Shown piece by piece: positions 7,836 to 15,697 of a stretch of DNA of 64,000 bases. The notes beneath the pieces were generated by a model. That model was not told the origin of the DNA. It saw only the letters and a list, made by a program, of their open reading frames with translations, and made no database searches. Position 1 is the stretch's first letter, and every line of letters begins with the position of its first letter. This DNA comes from an uncultured Saprospiraceae bacterium (GTDB lineage: Bacteria > Bacteroidota > Bacteroidia > Chitinophagales > Saprospiraceae), in NCBI GenBank assembly GCA_937139495.1, contig CAKZQC010000047.1, forward strand, positions 1 to 64,000, given 5' to 3'. Both the position numbers and the translations under genes were made by a program.

Positions 7836-8051
7836 TATAAAACCGTACACTTCTTAGCTAGCATCATTTTTGGAAAGAGAATAAAAGTTAACGTTGCTCT
7901 TAAATAAGACCGCTTTGCTGTTAGATACTAGCAATTAGACTTCCGACAATAGCTTAAAGTGATTTTAGACCCCTATTCTGAATAGAAATCAGTTGAATCA
8001 GTGGCACTTTTTTTATTTTTTAGTCCTAGCAAAAAAGTGTACGGTTTTATA
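7836..8051. mobile_element. 216-bp MITE-like element with 26-bp terminal inverted repeats
   Basis: The ends are inverted repeats: the left arm is 7836-7861, starting TATAAAACCGTACACTT, and the right arm is 8026-8051. They match at 24 of 26 positions. The interior has no credible open frame and contains the third copy of the 20-bp intergenic repeat (7907-7926). It begins five bases after the paaH stop. A TA target duplication is possible but cannot be separated from the palindromic ends. It could instead be a long structured 3' UTR. Confidence 0.5.
7907..7926 (+). repeat. 20-bp intergenic repeat, copy 3
   Basis: The sequence is AGACCGCTTTGCTGTTAGAT, 19 of 20 identical to copy 1, and lies inside the inverted-repeat element after paaH. 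Confidence 0.55.
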
Positions 8052-8067
8052 GTAAAAAATATTTGAC

Positions 8068-8105
8068 AAAAAAGGCTCGCTATTTCAAAATAGCGAGCCT
8101 TTTTA
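8068..8105. terminator. bidirectional intrinsic terminator between paaH and the 8131 gene
   Basis: The arms GGCTCGCTATTT (8074-8085) and its complement (8088-8099) form a strong hairpin. A-runs precede it and T-runs follow it, so it can serve both the plus-strand paa operon and the minus-strand gene ending at 8131. Confidence 0.85.
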
Positions 8106-8130
8106 TTTGTGTTTTCCCAAAAATCAATAT

Positions 8131-8673
8131 TTATTTTTTGTAAAAAAGCACCTTGTGTTCCCAAGTCACTTGTTCCATATCTTCGGAGAAGCTAATTTTT
8201 TGTTGCTCAGCACTTGTGTGATCAGTAGCATGCGTACTCAACGAAAATACTAGGCGGTCGCCTTCTTTTCGCCAAAATAATTTGTCGTTGCTGTTTGGAT
8301 TCATAATCAAATCAACTAACCACGTGCAGTTAATCCAACCATTGCTTTCTATACGCTGATGATGAATTGTTTCTTGGTCAAAACCTGCTGTAAACTCTTC
8401 GGCTACAGCATTGATAAGTGTGCCATCGTGTCGAAATTGTCCTAAGTACTGAAACTTGTAGCTGTTCATTTTTTTGCCAACCAAATCCCTTAATCCTTGT
8501 CCTGTAGGAGGTGTAGCCACCTCTTTCCATTCCAGCTCCAATTGAGGCAAATCTATTTCTAGTTTGCGATTTTCCACTTCATTTTTCTGAAGTTCTTCTG
8601 TCAAGTTGATGGTACCTGTACTCAACACTTTTTGAGTATTAAGGCGTTGAGAAGAGAGTAAGAGCTGTTCCAT
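8131..8673 (-). CDS. hypothetical protein, 180 aa
   Basis: Not recognised. The protein has no signal peptide or membrane segment and is rich in Glu, Gln, Trp and Asn. An internal block reads NGWINCTWLVDLIMNPNSND, and the end is an amphipathic strand-rich stretch finishing WEHKVLFYKK. It stands alone on the minus strand between the paa terminator and the esterase gene. A soluble beta-rich protein is the most I would infer. The start at 8673 gives MEQLLLSSQRL. Confidence 0.6.
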   Translation of the reverse strand: MEQLLLSSQRLNTQKVLSTGTINLTEELQKNEVENRKLEIDLPQLELEWKEVATPPTGQGLRDLVGKKMNSYKFQYLGQFRHDGTLINAVAEEFTAGFDQETIHHQRIESNGWINCTWLVDLIMNPNSNDKLFWRKEGDRLVFSLSTHATDHTSAEQQKISFSEDMEQVTWEHKVLFYKK

Positions 8674-8772
8674 TTTTTTTATGTTGAATGTTAATGACCG
8701 ATTAGGATTCTTTTTTTAAGCGTATTGAATATCAATAATAGCTTAGAAGTTGTTACTAAATATAGCTCTTTT

Positions 8773-9819
8773 TTATCTATTCAGCGTATTTTTCACAATC
8801 TTTTTGCTCATTTTGAGTGCCTCCCAAGAGCGCTCTATCCATGCAATGGTCGTACTTTCTTGTTCTCTTGACTGATAATTGGCAGACAAAAAGCCCCTTT
8901 CCTTTTCGTTTTCCAGGATTTGCTGTTCTGCAAAATCTGCTATTTTCTGGAGTGATTGCTTGCCTTCCGACAAATATTGCCAACAAAACTGGAAAACGTG
9001 TGGCATTTCTTCAAAAATTTCTAATTCTACTGTCGTATTAGTAAAAGCAGCTTTAGTCGCAAAACTAATGGAGTCGCTCAGTAGAATTTCGGATGTACCA
9101 ACGTGCATTAATATAGGAGCTAAGCCCTCCAAATCACCTTGTAAAGGAGATACAAAAGGATTTTTTAGTAGCTTGGTATTCCCTCCAGTGTACCACAATC
9201 CCCACTTGCGTGCCGAAGGTATATCTAGCAAAGGATCTTTTTCGGGATTGGTTGTAGCAGACTCTCCTGTCACGGTCAAATCCGTCCATGGAGAAAGTGT
9301 AATGGCTGCCAATGGCTGTTTAAGCTTCAATGCTTTGATTTTGAGCAATGTCGCCAATACTAATCCACCACCTGCGGAGTCACCCGATAGCAAAATATCG
9401 TCTGCTCTATACCCTTGTTCTTGTAGCCATTGATAAGCTGCAATAGCGTCGTCGAGTGCCGCAGGGTAAGGGTGTTCGGGTGCTAAGCGATAGTTGATAG
9501 CTACGTGTGGAATTCCTGTGCTGAGTGCTAGCTTGCCGATAAGTCCAGCATGCGACTTGATAGAGCCAGTCACATATCCGCCTCCGTGCAAATAAAGCAC
9601 TACTTTGTGTTTGTGTTTAGCTCCAATTGGCGTAAATTTAGCTGCTTCTATTTCGCCTATATCAAAGTCATCTATTATGACTCTATACGGACATTTCACT
9701 CGACTAAACATGCGTTCTTTTTCGATACGCAGTGCTGGAATATCATCCATAAAGCGCACTGCTCTACCTTTTAATTTACGCATAAAAAACAGTACTAATC
9801 CTGTTTGTACACTTGCCAT
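8773..9819 (-). CDS. alpha/beta hydrolase, hormone-sensitive-lipase (family IV) esterase
   Basis: Probable carboxylesterase acting on short acyl esters. Family IV hallmarks are clear: the oxyanion motif HGGGYVTGS near residue 77, the nucleophile motif GDSAGGG near residue 145, an acidic region around DPLLDIP, and a catalytic His candidate in MPHVFQFCW. The 348 residues include a C-terminal extension rich in Gln and Glu. No signal peptide is seen, so it is probably cytoplasmic. It is monocistronic, and the substrate is unknown. Confidence 0.85.
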   Translation of the reverse strand: MASVQTGLVLFFMRKLKGRAVRFMDDIPALRIEKERMFSRVKCPYRVIIDDFDIGEIEAAKFTPIGAKHKHKVVLYLHGGGYVTGSIKSHAGLIGKLALSTGIPHVAINYRLAPEHPYPAALDDAIAAYQWLQEQGYRADDILLSGDSAGGGLVLATLLKIKALKLKQPLAAITLSPWTDLTVTGESATTNPEKDPLLDIPSARKWGLWYTGGNTKLLKNPFVSPLQGDLEGLAPILMHVGTSEILLSDSISFATKAAFTNTTVELEIFEEMPHVFQFCWQYLSEGKQSLQKIADFAEQQILENEKERGFLSANYQSREQESTTIAWIERSWEALKMSKKIVKNTLNR

Positions 9820-9843
9820 TTCTTGATTTTTTTAAATAAATTA

Positions 9844-9858
9844 TTCCATAAAATGGAA
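9844..9858. promoter_or_regulatory. short palindrome upstream of esterase gene, possible operator
   Basis: TTCCAT, three A bases, ATGGAA. The centre lies about 32 bases upstream of the minus-strand esterase start. The arms are only six bases, so chance occurrence is possible. Confidence 0.25.
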
Positions 9859-9871
9859 CAATTATTAGTGA

Positions 9872-9908
9872 AATATTGGCTATTGCAGGTGTGTCCTGCA
9901 CCAATATT
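9872..9908. other. interrupted stem-loop in the 9820-10235 gap
   Basis: AATATTGG (9872-9879) and GCAGG (9885-9889) pair with CCTGC (9895-9899) and CCAATATT (9901-9908). No T-run follows. The rest of this 416-base gap between divergent genes is AT-rich and holds nothing else I can name; it must contain the promoters of both flanking genes. Confidence 0.35.
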
Positions 9909-10235
9909 GTAGTGATTGATAGATAGTTAAAACATCTATGCAGTAGGGTTGTTCAAGATGGGAATGCTTCTGAGAGCCAAAGTTAATCATTTATTGTCGT
10001 AAAGTAAACAAAAAAAATACATCCCCAATGTTCTAGTAGTACTTAGCTAGCAATCCTTTTAGTTTTATTTAATAAAATTGTTAGACTTTTGGCATTATAT
10101 TAGGATATTGCAAGCTATTTTAGAAATAGTCCTGCACACAATTTTATTTTGCAATAGCTACCCAAAACAGTATCATTCAAAATATAGTACAGCTTTTTCT
10201 TCCATTTACTTCTATTCAATATTATTATTACAGTT

Positions 10236-12257
10236 ATGAAACAAAGCATCTTACTTTTATTATTGCTAATGCTCACGCAAGCAGTATTGGCACAGACCGA
10301 CACCGAAGACGAAAACCATACTACTTCCGATATTAATATCAAATTTTACCATATTGATGCAAATGTTGATTTGGACAATCCCATACTCAAGGGAAATGTA
10401 CTCATTGACTTTTTGGCGGTCAAAGACAATTTGCAAAAATTCACCTTAGACTTACATCAGGATTATAAGGTAGATAAAGTAGAGGGCGCAAGTTCGTTTG
10501 TCCACGAGAACAATCAATTGGTTATAACACTCCAAAAAGCACTTCCCCAAAATGAACTGGGTACTATACGCATTTTTTATGCGGGCACTGCTCCCAAAAT
10601 CAAGTCGAAAAATGGGCTCGAAAAGGGATTGATATACAGTACACACGGCAAAAAAAATAATGTGGTTATTGCTACTGCGTGTTTTCCGAACAATGCAGCT
10701 CTTTGGTTCCCTTGCAAGGAAAGTGCTTACGACAAAGCTGATTCGTTGTATGTTGACATTACGATAGTAGATAAAAAAGTAGAGGAGATTTATTTGAATC
10801 CCAATACTAAAAAAGAAGTATCTTCTCCTGTACCCGTTATTGCGGTATCGAATGGCGTGCTCAAAAAAATACGCAAAAATGATGATGGAACGCGCACGTT
10901 CCAATGGCGACACGGACACCGTATAGCACCGCATCACGTATTGATTGCTATTTCGGATTTCATGAAAGTGGAAAAAGAGTTTGAGGGACGTGGGTACAAA
11001 TACCCTATTGATTTTTATATCTTTCCAGAAAAATTTAAGTCTGCCAATGCGATGTTCAACAGAGCGCCAGAAATTATGACTTGTTTGACCAATACGTTTG
11101 GCGAATACCCTTACAAGAACGAAGGACTTTCGATCACGATGGTTGGTATTCCGTTGGGTGATGGTATGCCTACGCAGACCAATGTGATATTGGAAGACAT
11201 GAAAAGTACGCACATGTATATGTTGGTACACCAAGCAGCAAGTATGTGGTTTGGCAATCACATTAGTCCTGCTACTTGGCAAGATGCTTGGCTCACAGAA
11301 GCACTTGCTGGCTATGCAGAAGCGATGTGGCAAGAATACAAAAGAGGGCTCAATGTCTATCAAATAATACTAGATGAAAAAGAATATTTTGAAGGTGGCA
11401 AACTCTATATTGACAATCCTGCCGATTACTCGGAAGAGCGATTCAATAAAAAAGGAATGTATGTCATACATATGTTACGAGGAATAATGGATGATGCTTA
11501 CTTTTTTGAGTCCCTCAAAGCCATTACCGCTCGCAAGCGTATCCGTGGGAAGGAAGCTAATACTTATTTGAGTAGTCAACGACTAAAAGAAGTCTGCGAA
11601 TATTACGCTAGTGAAAATTATGATGTGGATTATGGTTACTTTTTTGACCAATGGATCAAAGGCGAATACTATCCTTCTTTTAGGGTAAAGTATCAAGTGA
11701 ATAGAGGTAAATTGACTATCAATTTGAAGCAAAAAGAACAGGAAACAAGTCCTTCTCTTTTCAGAATGCCTATTCGATTGGAGTTGGTCGATAATGAAGG
11801 CAATGTTATCAAAGAAAAAATTGAGTCGGAATCTAACAAAGTAGAAAAAATTGTAGAAATAGATGTCAGTAGTAATTTCAAAGAAATGCGTTTCGATCCA
11901 GCCAATTGGGTGTTTAAGAATTTGGAGTATGTTTGTGAAGTCACCAATGACAACTTTGAGTTAGAGGACTTTGAAATAGAAACAACTAATCATCGTCGGA
12001 AAGTAGCAGTCAAATTTAATGTTGCCAAAAAACAAGATATTGTAATTGACTTGGTGAAAGTCGCTGACGGCGTTATGCTACTTGAAGACAAAGTACTTTC
12101 TACACAAGAATTCAAGAAGCAACAAGGTGCATTTGAGCAGAGCTTCAAAATTCCGTTGAGCTACACGCAACGAGGTACATTCAAACTAATCGTACGTGGC
12201 AAAGGCGAAACCTACAACAAAGTATTGCGTCTAAAACGCATCAAAGATACTTTCTAG
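10236..12257 (+). CDS. exported M1-family aminopeptidase homologue lacking the zinc-binding motif
   Basis: A 673-residue protein with a clear signal peptide (residues 1-20, ending VLAQ). The fold is that of an M1 metallopeptidase: an N-terminal beta domain, then a catalytic-like region, then a beta and helical tail. At the HExxH site it reads H332-QAAS-336 followed by MWFGN, so the catalytic Glu is Gln and the second zinc His is Ser. The third-ligand region WLTEALAGYAE is kept, and the GxMEN substrate loop is replaced by GDGMPTQTN. It is therefore probably catalytically dead, and binding or scaffolding is inference. A terminator follows at 12290. No T9SS domain is present at the C-terminus. 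Confidence 0.8.
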   Translation: MKQSILLLLLLMLTQAVLAQTDTEDENHTTSDINIKFYHIDANVDLDNPILKGNVLIDFLAVKDNLQKFTLDLHQDYKVDKVEGASSFVHENNQLVITLQKALPQNELGTIRIFYAGTAPKIKSKNGLEKGLIYSTHGKKNNVVIATACFPNNAALWFPCKESAYDKADSLYVDITIVDKKVEEIYLNPNTKKEVSSPVPVIAVSNGVLKKIRKNDDGTRTFQWRHGHRIAPHHVLIAISDFMKVEKEFEGRGYKYPIDFYIFPEKFKSANAMFNRAPEIMTCLTNTFGEYPYKNEGLSITMVGIPLGDGMPTQTNVILEDMKSTHMYMLVHQAASMWFGNHISPATWQDAWLTEALAGYAEAMWQEYKRGLNVYQIILDEKEYFEGGKLYIDNPADYSEERFNKKGMYVIHMLRGIMDDAYFFESLKAITARKRIRGKEANTYLSSQRLKEVCEYYASENYDVDYGYFFDQWIKGEYYPSFRVKYQVNRGKLTINLKQKEQETSPSLFRMPIRLELVDNEGNVIKEKIESESNKVEKIVEIDVSSNFKEMRFDPANWVFKNLEYVCEVTNDNFELEDFEIETTNHRRKVAVKFNVAKKQDIVIDLVKVADGVMLLEDKVLSTQEFKKQQGAFEQSFKIPLSYTQRGTFKLIVRGKGETYNKVLRLKRIKDTF

Positions 12258-12289
12258 AAAAACATACAGTAACCTTTATTAAAATAAAA

Positions 12290-12332
12290 AAGCTTCTTAA
12301 CCATCGTTCAGCGATAGTTAAGAAGCTTTTTT
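12290..12332. terminator. bidirectional intrinsic terminator
   Basis: Arms AAGCTTCTTAAC and GTTAAGAAGCTT, flanked by A- and T-runs, with inner ATCG/CGAT pairing. It lies between the convergent M1-like gene and the methyltransferase gene. Confidence 0.85.
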
Positions 12333-12349
12333 TTGAGCTTTATTGTCGT

Positions 12350-13807
12350 TTATTTGACAAATAAAGCAATGCTTTCAATGTGTGCCGTATGCGGAAATTG
12401 ATCGGCTAGTGCGTATTTTTTGATTTGGTAACCTGCTTCTAGCAAGGTTGCGGTATCTCTAGCTTGTGTAGATGGATTGCAGGACACATAAACAATTGAT
12501 TTAGCGTCTAGCTCTATCACTCGCAACAATGCTTTGGGTACAATACCACCACGTGGCGGATCCAGTACAATCGTACCTATTTTACCTTTGTATTGCGGAT
12601 AATCATACAAGAATTTGCGAACATCAGCAGCATAAAAATCAATCCCTTCTATTCCATTTTTTTGAGCATTTTCTTTGGCATCGCCAATCGCTTGTGCTAC
12701 AATATCGACACCAATAACCTTATCGATAGTCGGGCTATTTGCCAAAAGCTGTGCAATCGTACCTGTACCACAGAACAAGTCCATCGCTACGGCATTTTGT
12801 ACGCCTGTTGCTTTCATTCCTTCTTCGACATACTCAATGACTTTGGCGTATAGTTTTTCGGCACAAGATGGATTGGTCTGAAAGAATGACTGCATACTTA
12901 TCTCAAAGTCCAACCCTAATATATTTTCTACTATTTTTTCTTTGCCATACCAGCTCGTTACTTTGCTAGAAATTTGTTTGGCGGTATCGCCTATTTCATC
13001 ATTGGTAGTGTGCATTACACCAGCTAAACGGTCGCCTAATATTTCTTGCAGCAAGGCTACAAAAGCATCTTTGTCAAACTTATCCAAATCTTGACTAGTG
13101 GTCACCAAATTGAATAATAATTCGTCATTGGTGTAGCTCTTGCGAACCACCAAAAACCTAAAGAACCCTTCACTTTTGGCAGGATTCCATGCAGGAAGTC
13201 CTGACGCTTCGCAAAATTTTCTGATACGGAGCATACCATTTTCAAAAGCAGCATCAAAAAGCCCAGAATCTTTTTCTAGATTTTCGACTGCCCACCATTG
13301 ACCACGTCTTTTGAACCCAAAAGCGAAACCTTCACTTTCTTCTCCTGTTCCTAGTTCAGAAACTAAGGTGGAGAAAGAATATTCCATCTTGTTGCGGTAA
13401 TGCCATACATTCGGCGAACTGATGTAGCCTTCGTAAATGTCCTCAATATCCTCCACGCCACTGAGTCGCTTGAACATTTGCAGCGTAGATTCTTTTTTGT
13501 AGTATTCTTGTTTAGCAATAGGCAACCGAGCAAAAGGAGCTCCTGGTATTGGCTGAAAATCGACATCAACTTCATCTTCCGAAGGCTTCAACACTTTGAC
13601 CAATTTGCATTGGGCATAGCGTTTTTTCTTCTTGACTATTTTAGCACTTACGGTTTGCCCTGGCAAGGAATTTTTGACAAACAAAACAAATTCTCCTTGT
13701 TCTGTTTGGAGTTTAGCCACTCCTTCCCCACCAAAAGCCATATCTTGAATCTTGATGTCTTCCAAGACATAGCCTTTCTTTATTTTGATTGTTTTATTAT
13801 CTTGCAT
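12350..13807 (-). CDS. rlmD: RlmD/TrmA-family RNA 5-methyluridine methyltransferase without the Fe-S cysteines
   Basis: SAM-dependent uracil-C5 methyltransferase, probably acting on 23S rRNA. The N-terminus is a TRAM domain (about residues 8-72). The C-terminal Rossmann part has AMDLFCGTGTIAQLL, VLDPPRGG and the nucleophile motif YVSCNPST. E. coli RlmD coordinates a 4Fe-4S cluster through cysteines just after TRAM; here that region (residues 75-100, including PIPGAPFARLPIAKQ) has no Cys. Cluster-free members of the family are known, so this need not mean loss of activity. Its ATG overlaps the stop of the upstream GNAT gene by one base (TAATG), showing coupling. The exact target base is uncertain. 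Confidence 0.82.
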   Translation of the reverse strand: MQDNKTIKIKKGYVLEDIKIQDMAFGGEGVAKLQTEQGEFVLFVKNSLPGQTVSAKIVKKKKRYAQCKLVKVLKPSEDEVDVDFQPIPGAPFARLPIAKQEYYKKESTLQMFKRLSGVEDIEDIYEGYISSPNVWHYRNKMEYSFSTLVSELGTGEESEGFAFGFKRRGQWWAVENLEKDSGLFDAAFENGMLRIRKFCEASGLPAWNPAKSEGFFRFLVVRKSYTNDELLFNLVTTSQDLDKFDKDAFVALLQEILGDRLAGVMHTTNDEIGDTAKQISSKVTSWYGKEKIVENILGLDFEISMQSFFQTNPSCAEKLYAKVIEYVEEGMKATGVQNAVAMDLFCGTGTIAQLLANSPTIDKVIGVDIVAQAIGDAKENAQKNGIEGIDFYAADVRKFLYDYPQYKGKIGTIVLDPPRGGIVPKALLRVIELDAKSIVYVSCNPSTQARDTATLLEAGYQIKKYALADQFPHTAHIESIALFVK

Positions 13808-14232
13808 TATAGTTTTTTTTGAATAAATTGTTGTGCTACTCCATAAAGTTCGACGGTGTCGCCCATTTTTTGGTAGCCTAATTTTTGATATTTTTTTGCA
13901 TCTTTTTGGGGAATGTACAAAGCAAGTGCTTCCATTCCTTTATTCGCAAAAAAGCGTTCTACTATTTCTAGTAATTTTATTTTTTGAGTTTCCTCCAATA
14001 CTTCTGCACAAACGACTTGTTTGAGGATAACAGGATCCGCTGCGTCTTGCTGCACCACTACACCTATCAACTTGGCTTGGTCAGTATAGATTCCCCAATG
14101 CAAATCTGTAGCCTCCTCCGCGATTTCTTCTAAGCTAATTTCGGCTTTGTAGGGTTCAAAAAAACACTGTTGGCGAAGTCGAAAACCTTCGTCGTAAGTA
14201 GGTGAGGCAAAGTTAATAGATAGTACGTGCAT
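13807..14232 (-). CDS. GNAT-family N-acetyltransferase, ElaA-like
   Basis: A 141-residue protein with the GNAT layout. An N-terminal RLRQQCFFEPY segment is followed by the beta4-like LIGVVVQQD, a degenerate acetyl-CoA-binding loop near ETQKIKLLEIVERFFANKGMEAL, and the C-terminal AKKYQKLGYQKMGD typical of the family. The substrate is unknown. It is translationally coupled to the downstream rRNA methyltransferase gene through a TAATG junction, so the two may act together or simply share transcription. Confidence 0.75.
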   Translation of the reverse strand: MHVLSINFASPTYDEGFRLRQQCFFEPYKAEISLEEIAEEATDLHWGIYTDQAKLIGVVVQQDAADPVILKQVVCAEVLEETQKIKLLEIVERFFANKGMEALALYIPQKDAKKYQKLGYQKMGDTVELYGVAQQFIQKKL

Positions 14233-14431
14233 AGCTTGTTTTATTTGATTGGCGGCTAAGATACAAAGCCTGTTTCTAAATTAGAGCTAGAAGCTGTCTA
14301 AAATTTAAAGTAAAATAAAGTTTTTTCTAAAACCTTTTACTTACTTTGTGGCTTCTTAGGAAGAACGGGCTACTACAAGAGTAGATGAAAATTTATTTTT
14401 TGAAATAAAAAACTAAAAAAAACTGTTTTTC

Positions 14432-14462
14432 TTTGGTTTTTCAAAATCAGTTCCTATCTTTG
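14432..14462 (+). promoter_or_regulatory. Bacteroidota-type promoter of tRNA-Arg
   Basis: A -33 box TTTGG (14432-14436) and a -7 box TATCTTTG (14455-14462) are separated by 18 bases. The tRNA begins 10 bases after the -7 box. This matches the sigma-ABfr consensus TTTG/TAnnTTTG well. The rest of the 14233-14431 gap has no recognisable gene. Confidence 0.8.
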
Positions 14463-14472
14463 TCCCACAAAC

Positions 14473-14546
14473 GGTCCGATAGCTCAGCTGGATAGAGCAT
14501 CTGCCTTCTAAGCAGACGGTCACAGGTTCGAATCCTGTTCGGATCA
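14473..14546 (+). tRNA. tRNA-Arg (anticodon UCU)
   Basis: A 74-base cloverleaf: a seven-pair acceptor stem with a G-U at the second pair, a D-arm GCTC/GAGC, an anticodon arm TCTGC/GCAGA around loop CTTCTAA (anticodon TCT), and a T-arm ACAGG/CCTGT with loop TTCGAAT. The discriminator base is A. CCA is not encoded. Confidence 0.97.
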
Positions 14547-14550
14547 CTTA

Positions 14551-14585
14551 CTTTACAAAGTGTTTTTATTGATATCTTTGTAAAG
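14551..14585 (+). other. inverted repeat just after tRNA-Arg
   Basis: CTTTACAAAG (14551-14560) is repeated in inverse orientation at 14576-14585. It may help 3'-end processing. The right arm also creates a TATCTTTG string that mimics a -7 box. Confidence 0.4.
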
Positions 14586-14594
14586 CAGAAATTT

Positions 14595-14626
14595 AAGCAG
14601 GATACGATTTTTCGTATCCTGCTTTT
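14595..14626 (+). terminator. intrinsic terminator of tRNA-Arg
   Basis: Arms AAGCAGGATACGA (14595-14607) and TCGTATCCTGCTT (14612-14624) with a TTTT loop, followed by a T-run. Confidence 0.88.
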
Positions 14627-14658
14627 TTATTGGCTATTACCAATATAACCTCCACTCT

Positions 14659-15051
14659 ATGCCCTACGATGACTTATTAGATGAAAATCAAATTGATAAT
14701 ACACCTGTTGACAATTCGACCATCATACAGTGGTGGGAAGCTCGACGAGGCGAATACAACAAAATTGTAGCTTTCGCTGGCGTTCCTTCCATGTTAATTA
14801 TTGGTTTTATAGCTCGAAGTCAGTTAGGAATTTTCATAGGTTTGGCTATTGGATTTAGTCTTGGTTTTTTACTCTTTTATAATATTGCCTATATTGGGCT
14901 TTGGATTTTGGAGATTATCTACTACAAGCTATTGGGTAAGCTACTTTCGCTCGATGTCAAAAATCTTTTATTTGTATTAGCTGTTATAGCCTCTTGCTTG
15001 CCTTTTGTAGGCTTAGTTCTTGGAGCATTTACCATTTTTGGCCTTTATTAA
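14659..15051 (+). CDS. membrane protein with N-terminal LLDE tag, 130 aa
   Basis: Starts MPYDDLLDENQ, matching the N-terminal tag of the small proteins in the paa operon. A soluble stretch with WWEARRGEYNK is followed by three or four membrane segments (about residues 45-62, 64-92 and 103-128). No known domain is recognised. It is followed after 46 bases by another tagged membrane-protein gene, and a terminator closes the pair. Confidence 0.7.
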   Translation: MPYDDLLDENQIDNTPVDNSTIIQWWEARRGEYNKIVAFAGVPSMLIIGFIARSQLGIFIGLAIGFSLGFLLFYNIAYIGLWILEIIYYKLLGKLLSLDVKNLLFVLAVIASCLPFVGLVLGAFTIFGLY

Positions 15052-15097
15052 GTAGGTAGTCGCCCAAAAGTAACCACATTAAAAAACACCCTACCTC

Positions 15098-15619
15098 ATG
15101 AAAAACACCCTACTAGACGATGGATTCGAACAGAAAATAATTGGCAATAAGACCACACTATTTCAGCAGCTTGTATTTTTTCTGCCTATTTTTTGGGGCG
15201 GAATGGCTATTACGAGGCTATCTAGCCGTGGTATTTCCATAGAGTTCTTTGGCTGGACAATGGACACCTTTTCACTCGTGCTGGTAGAAAGTATTTGGGT
15301 AGCCATCGCATTGATACTTTTCAATGTTTTTTTATTAAAACTTCACCCTGTTTCTCAGGCTGTGCTCAGAGTTTTTTCGGTCACGATGATGTCGTTCATG
15401 TTTCTCATACTACTCAAAGTGCTAGCCGTTATAGGAATTAGTATTTGTTTTGAGCTATTAGCAGACATTCCTTCTGATTTAACAGATGCTGAAAAACCAA
15501 TAGTGTTTAATAGCTGGGTAGCGGCACACCCTATTTTTGATGTATTTATTTTTGCATTTGACGGAATTTGTTTGTTTTTAATAGTAAGGTTACTACAAGC
15601 CTTTCATGTAAAGTCATAG
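15098..15619 (+). CDS. membrane protein with N-terminal LLDD tag, 173 aa
   Basis: Starts MKNTLLDDGFEQ. Four hydrophobic segments are seen (about residues 24-40, 60-82, 92-122 and 146-168), so it is an integral membrane protein. It is not similar to its neighbour beyond the N-terminal tag. A strong terminator at 15625 ends the unit. No function is known. Confidence 0.7.
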   Translation: MKNTLLDDGFEQKIIGNKTTLFQQLVFFLPIFWGGMAITRLSSRGISIEFFGWTMDTFSLVLVESIWVAIALILFNVFLLKLHPVSQAVLRVFSVTMMSFMFLILLKVLAVIGISICFELLADIPSDLTDAEKPIVFNSWVAAHPIFDVFIFAFDGICLFLIVRLLQAFHVKS

Positions 15620-15624
15620 CAATG

Positions 15625-15662
15625 AAAAGCCCCTTAATTATACGTAATTAAGGGGCTTTTGC
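15625..15662. terminator. bidirectional intrinsic terminator
   Basis: AAAAGCCCCTTAATTA (15625-15640), a TACG loop, and the perfect complement ending TTTT (15645-15660). It lies between convergent genes. Confidence 0.9.
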
Positions 15663-15697
15663 ATAGTGTTATTTCTTGAATACAACTTCAATACTTC

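Noticed and set aside
9872..9908. Riboswitch or regulatory RNA upstream of the M1-like gene
   Set aside because: It is only one interrupted stem-loop, over 300 bases from the start, with no conserved aptamer features that I recognise.
14573..14580. TATCTTTG as a promoter for the 14659 gene
   Set aside because: Transcription from it would run at once into the strong tRNA terminator at 14595-14624, and no -33 box is seen. It is probably part of the hairpin arm.
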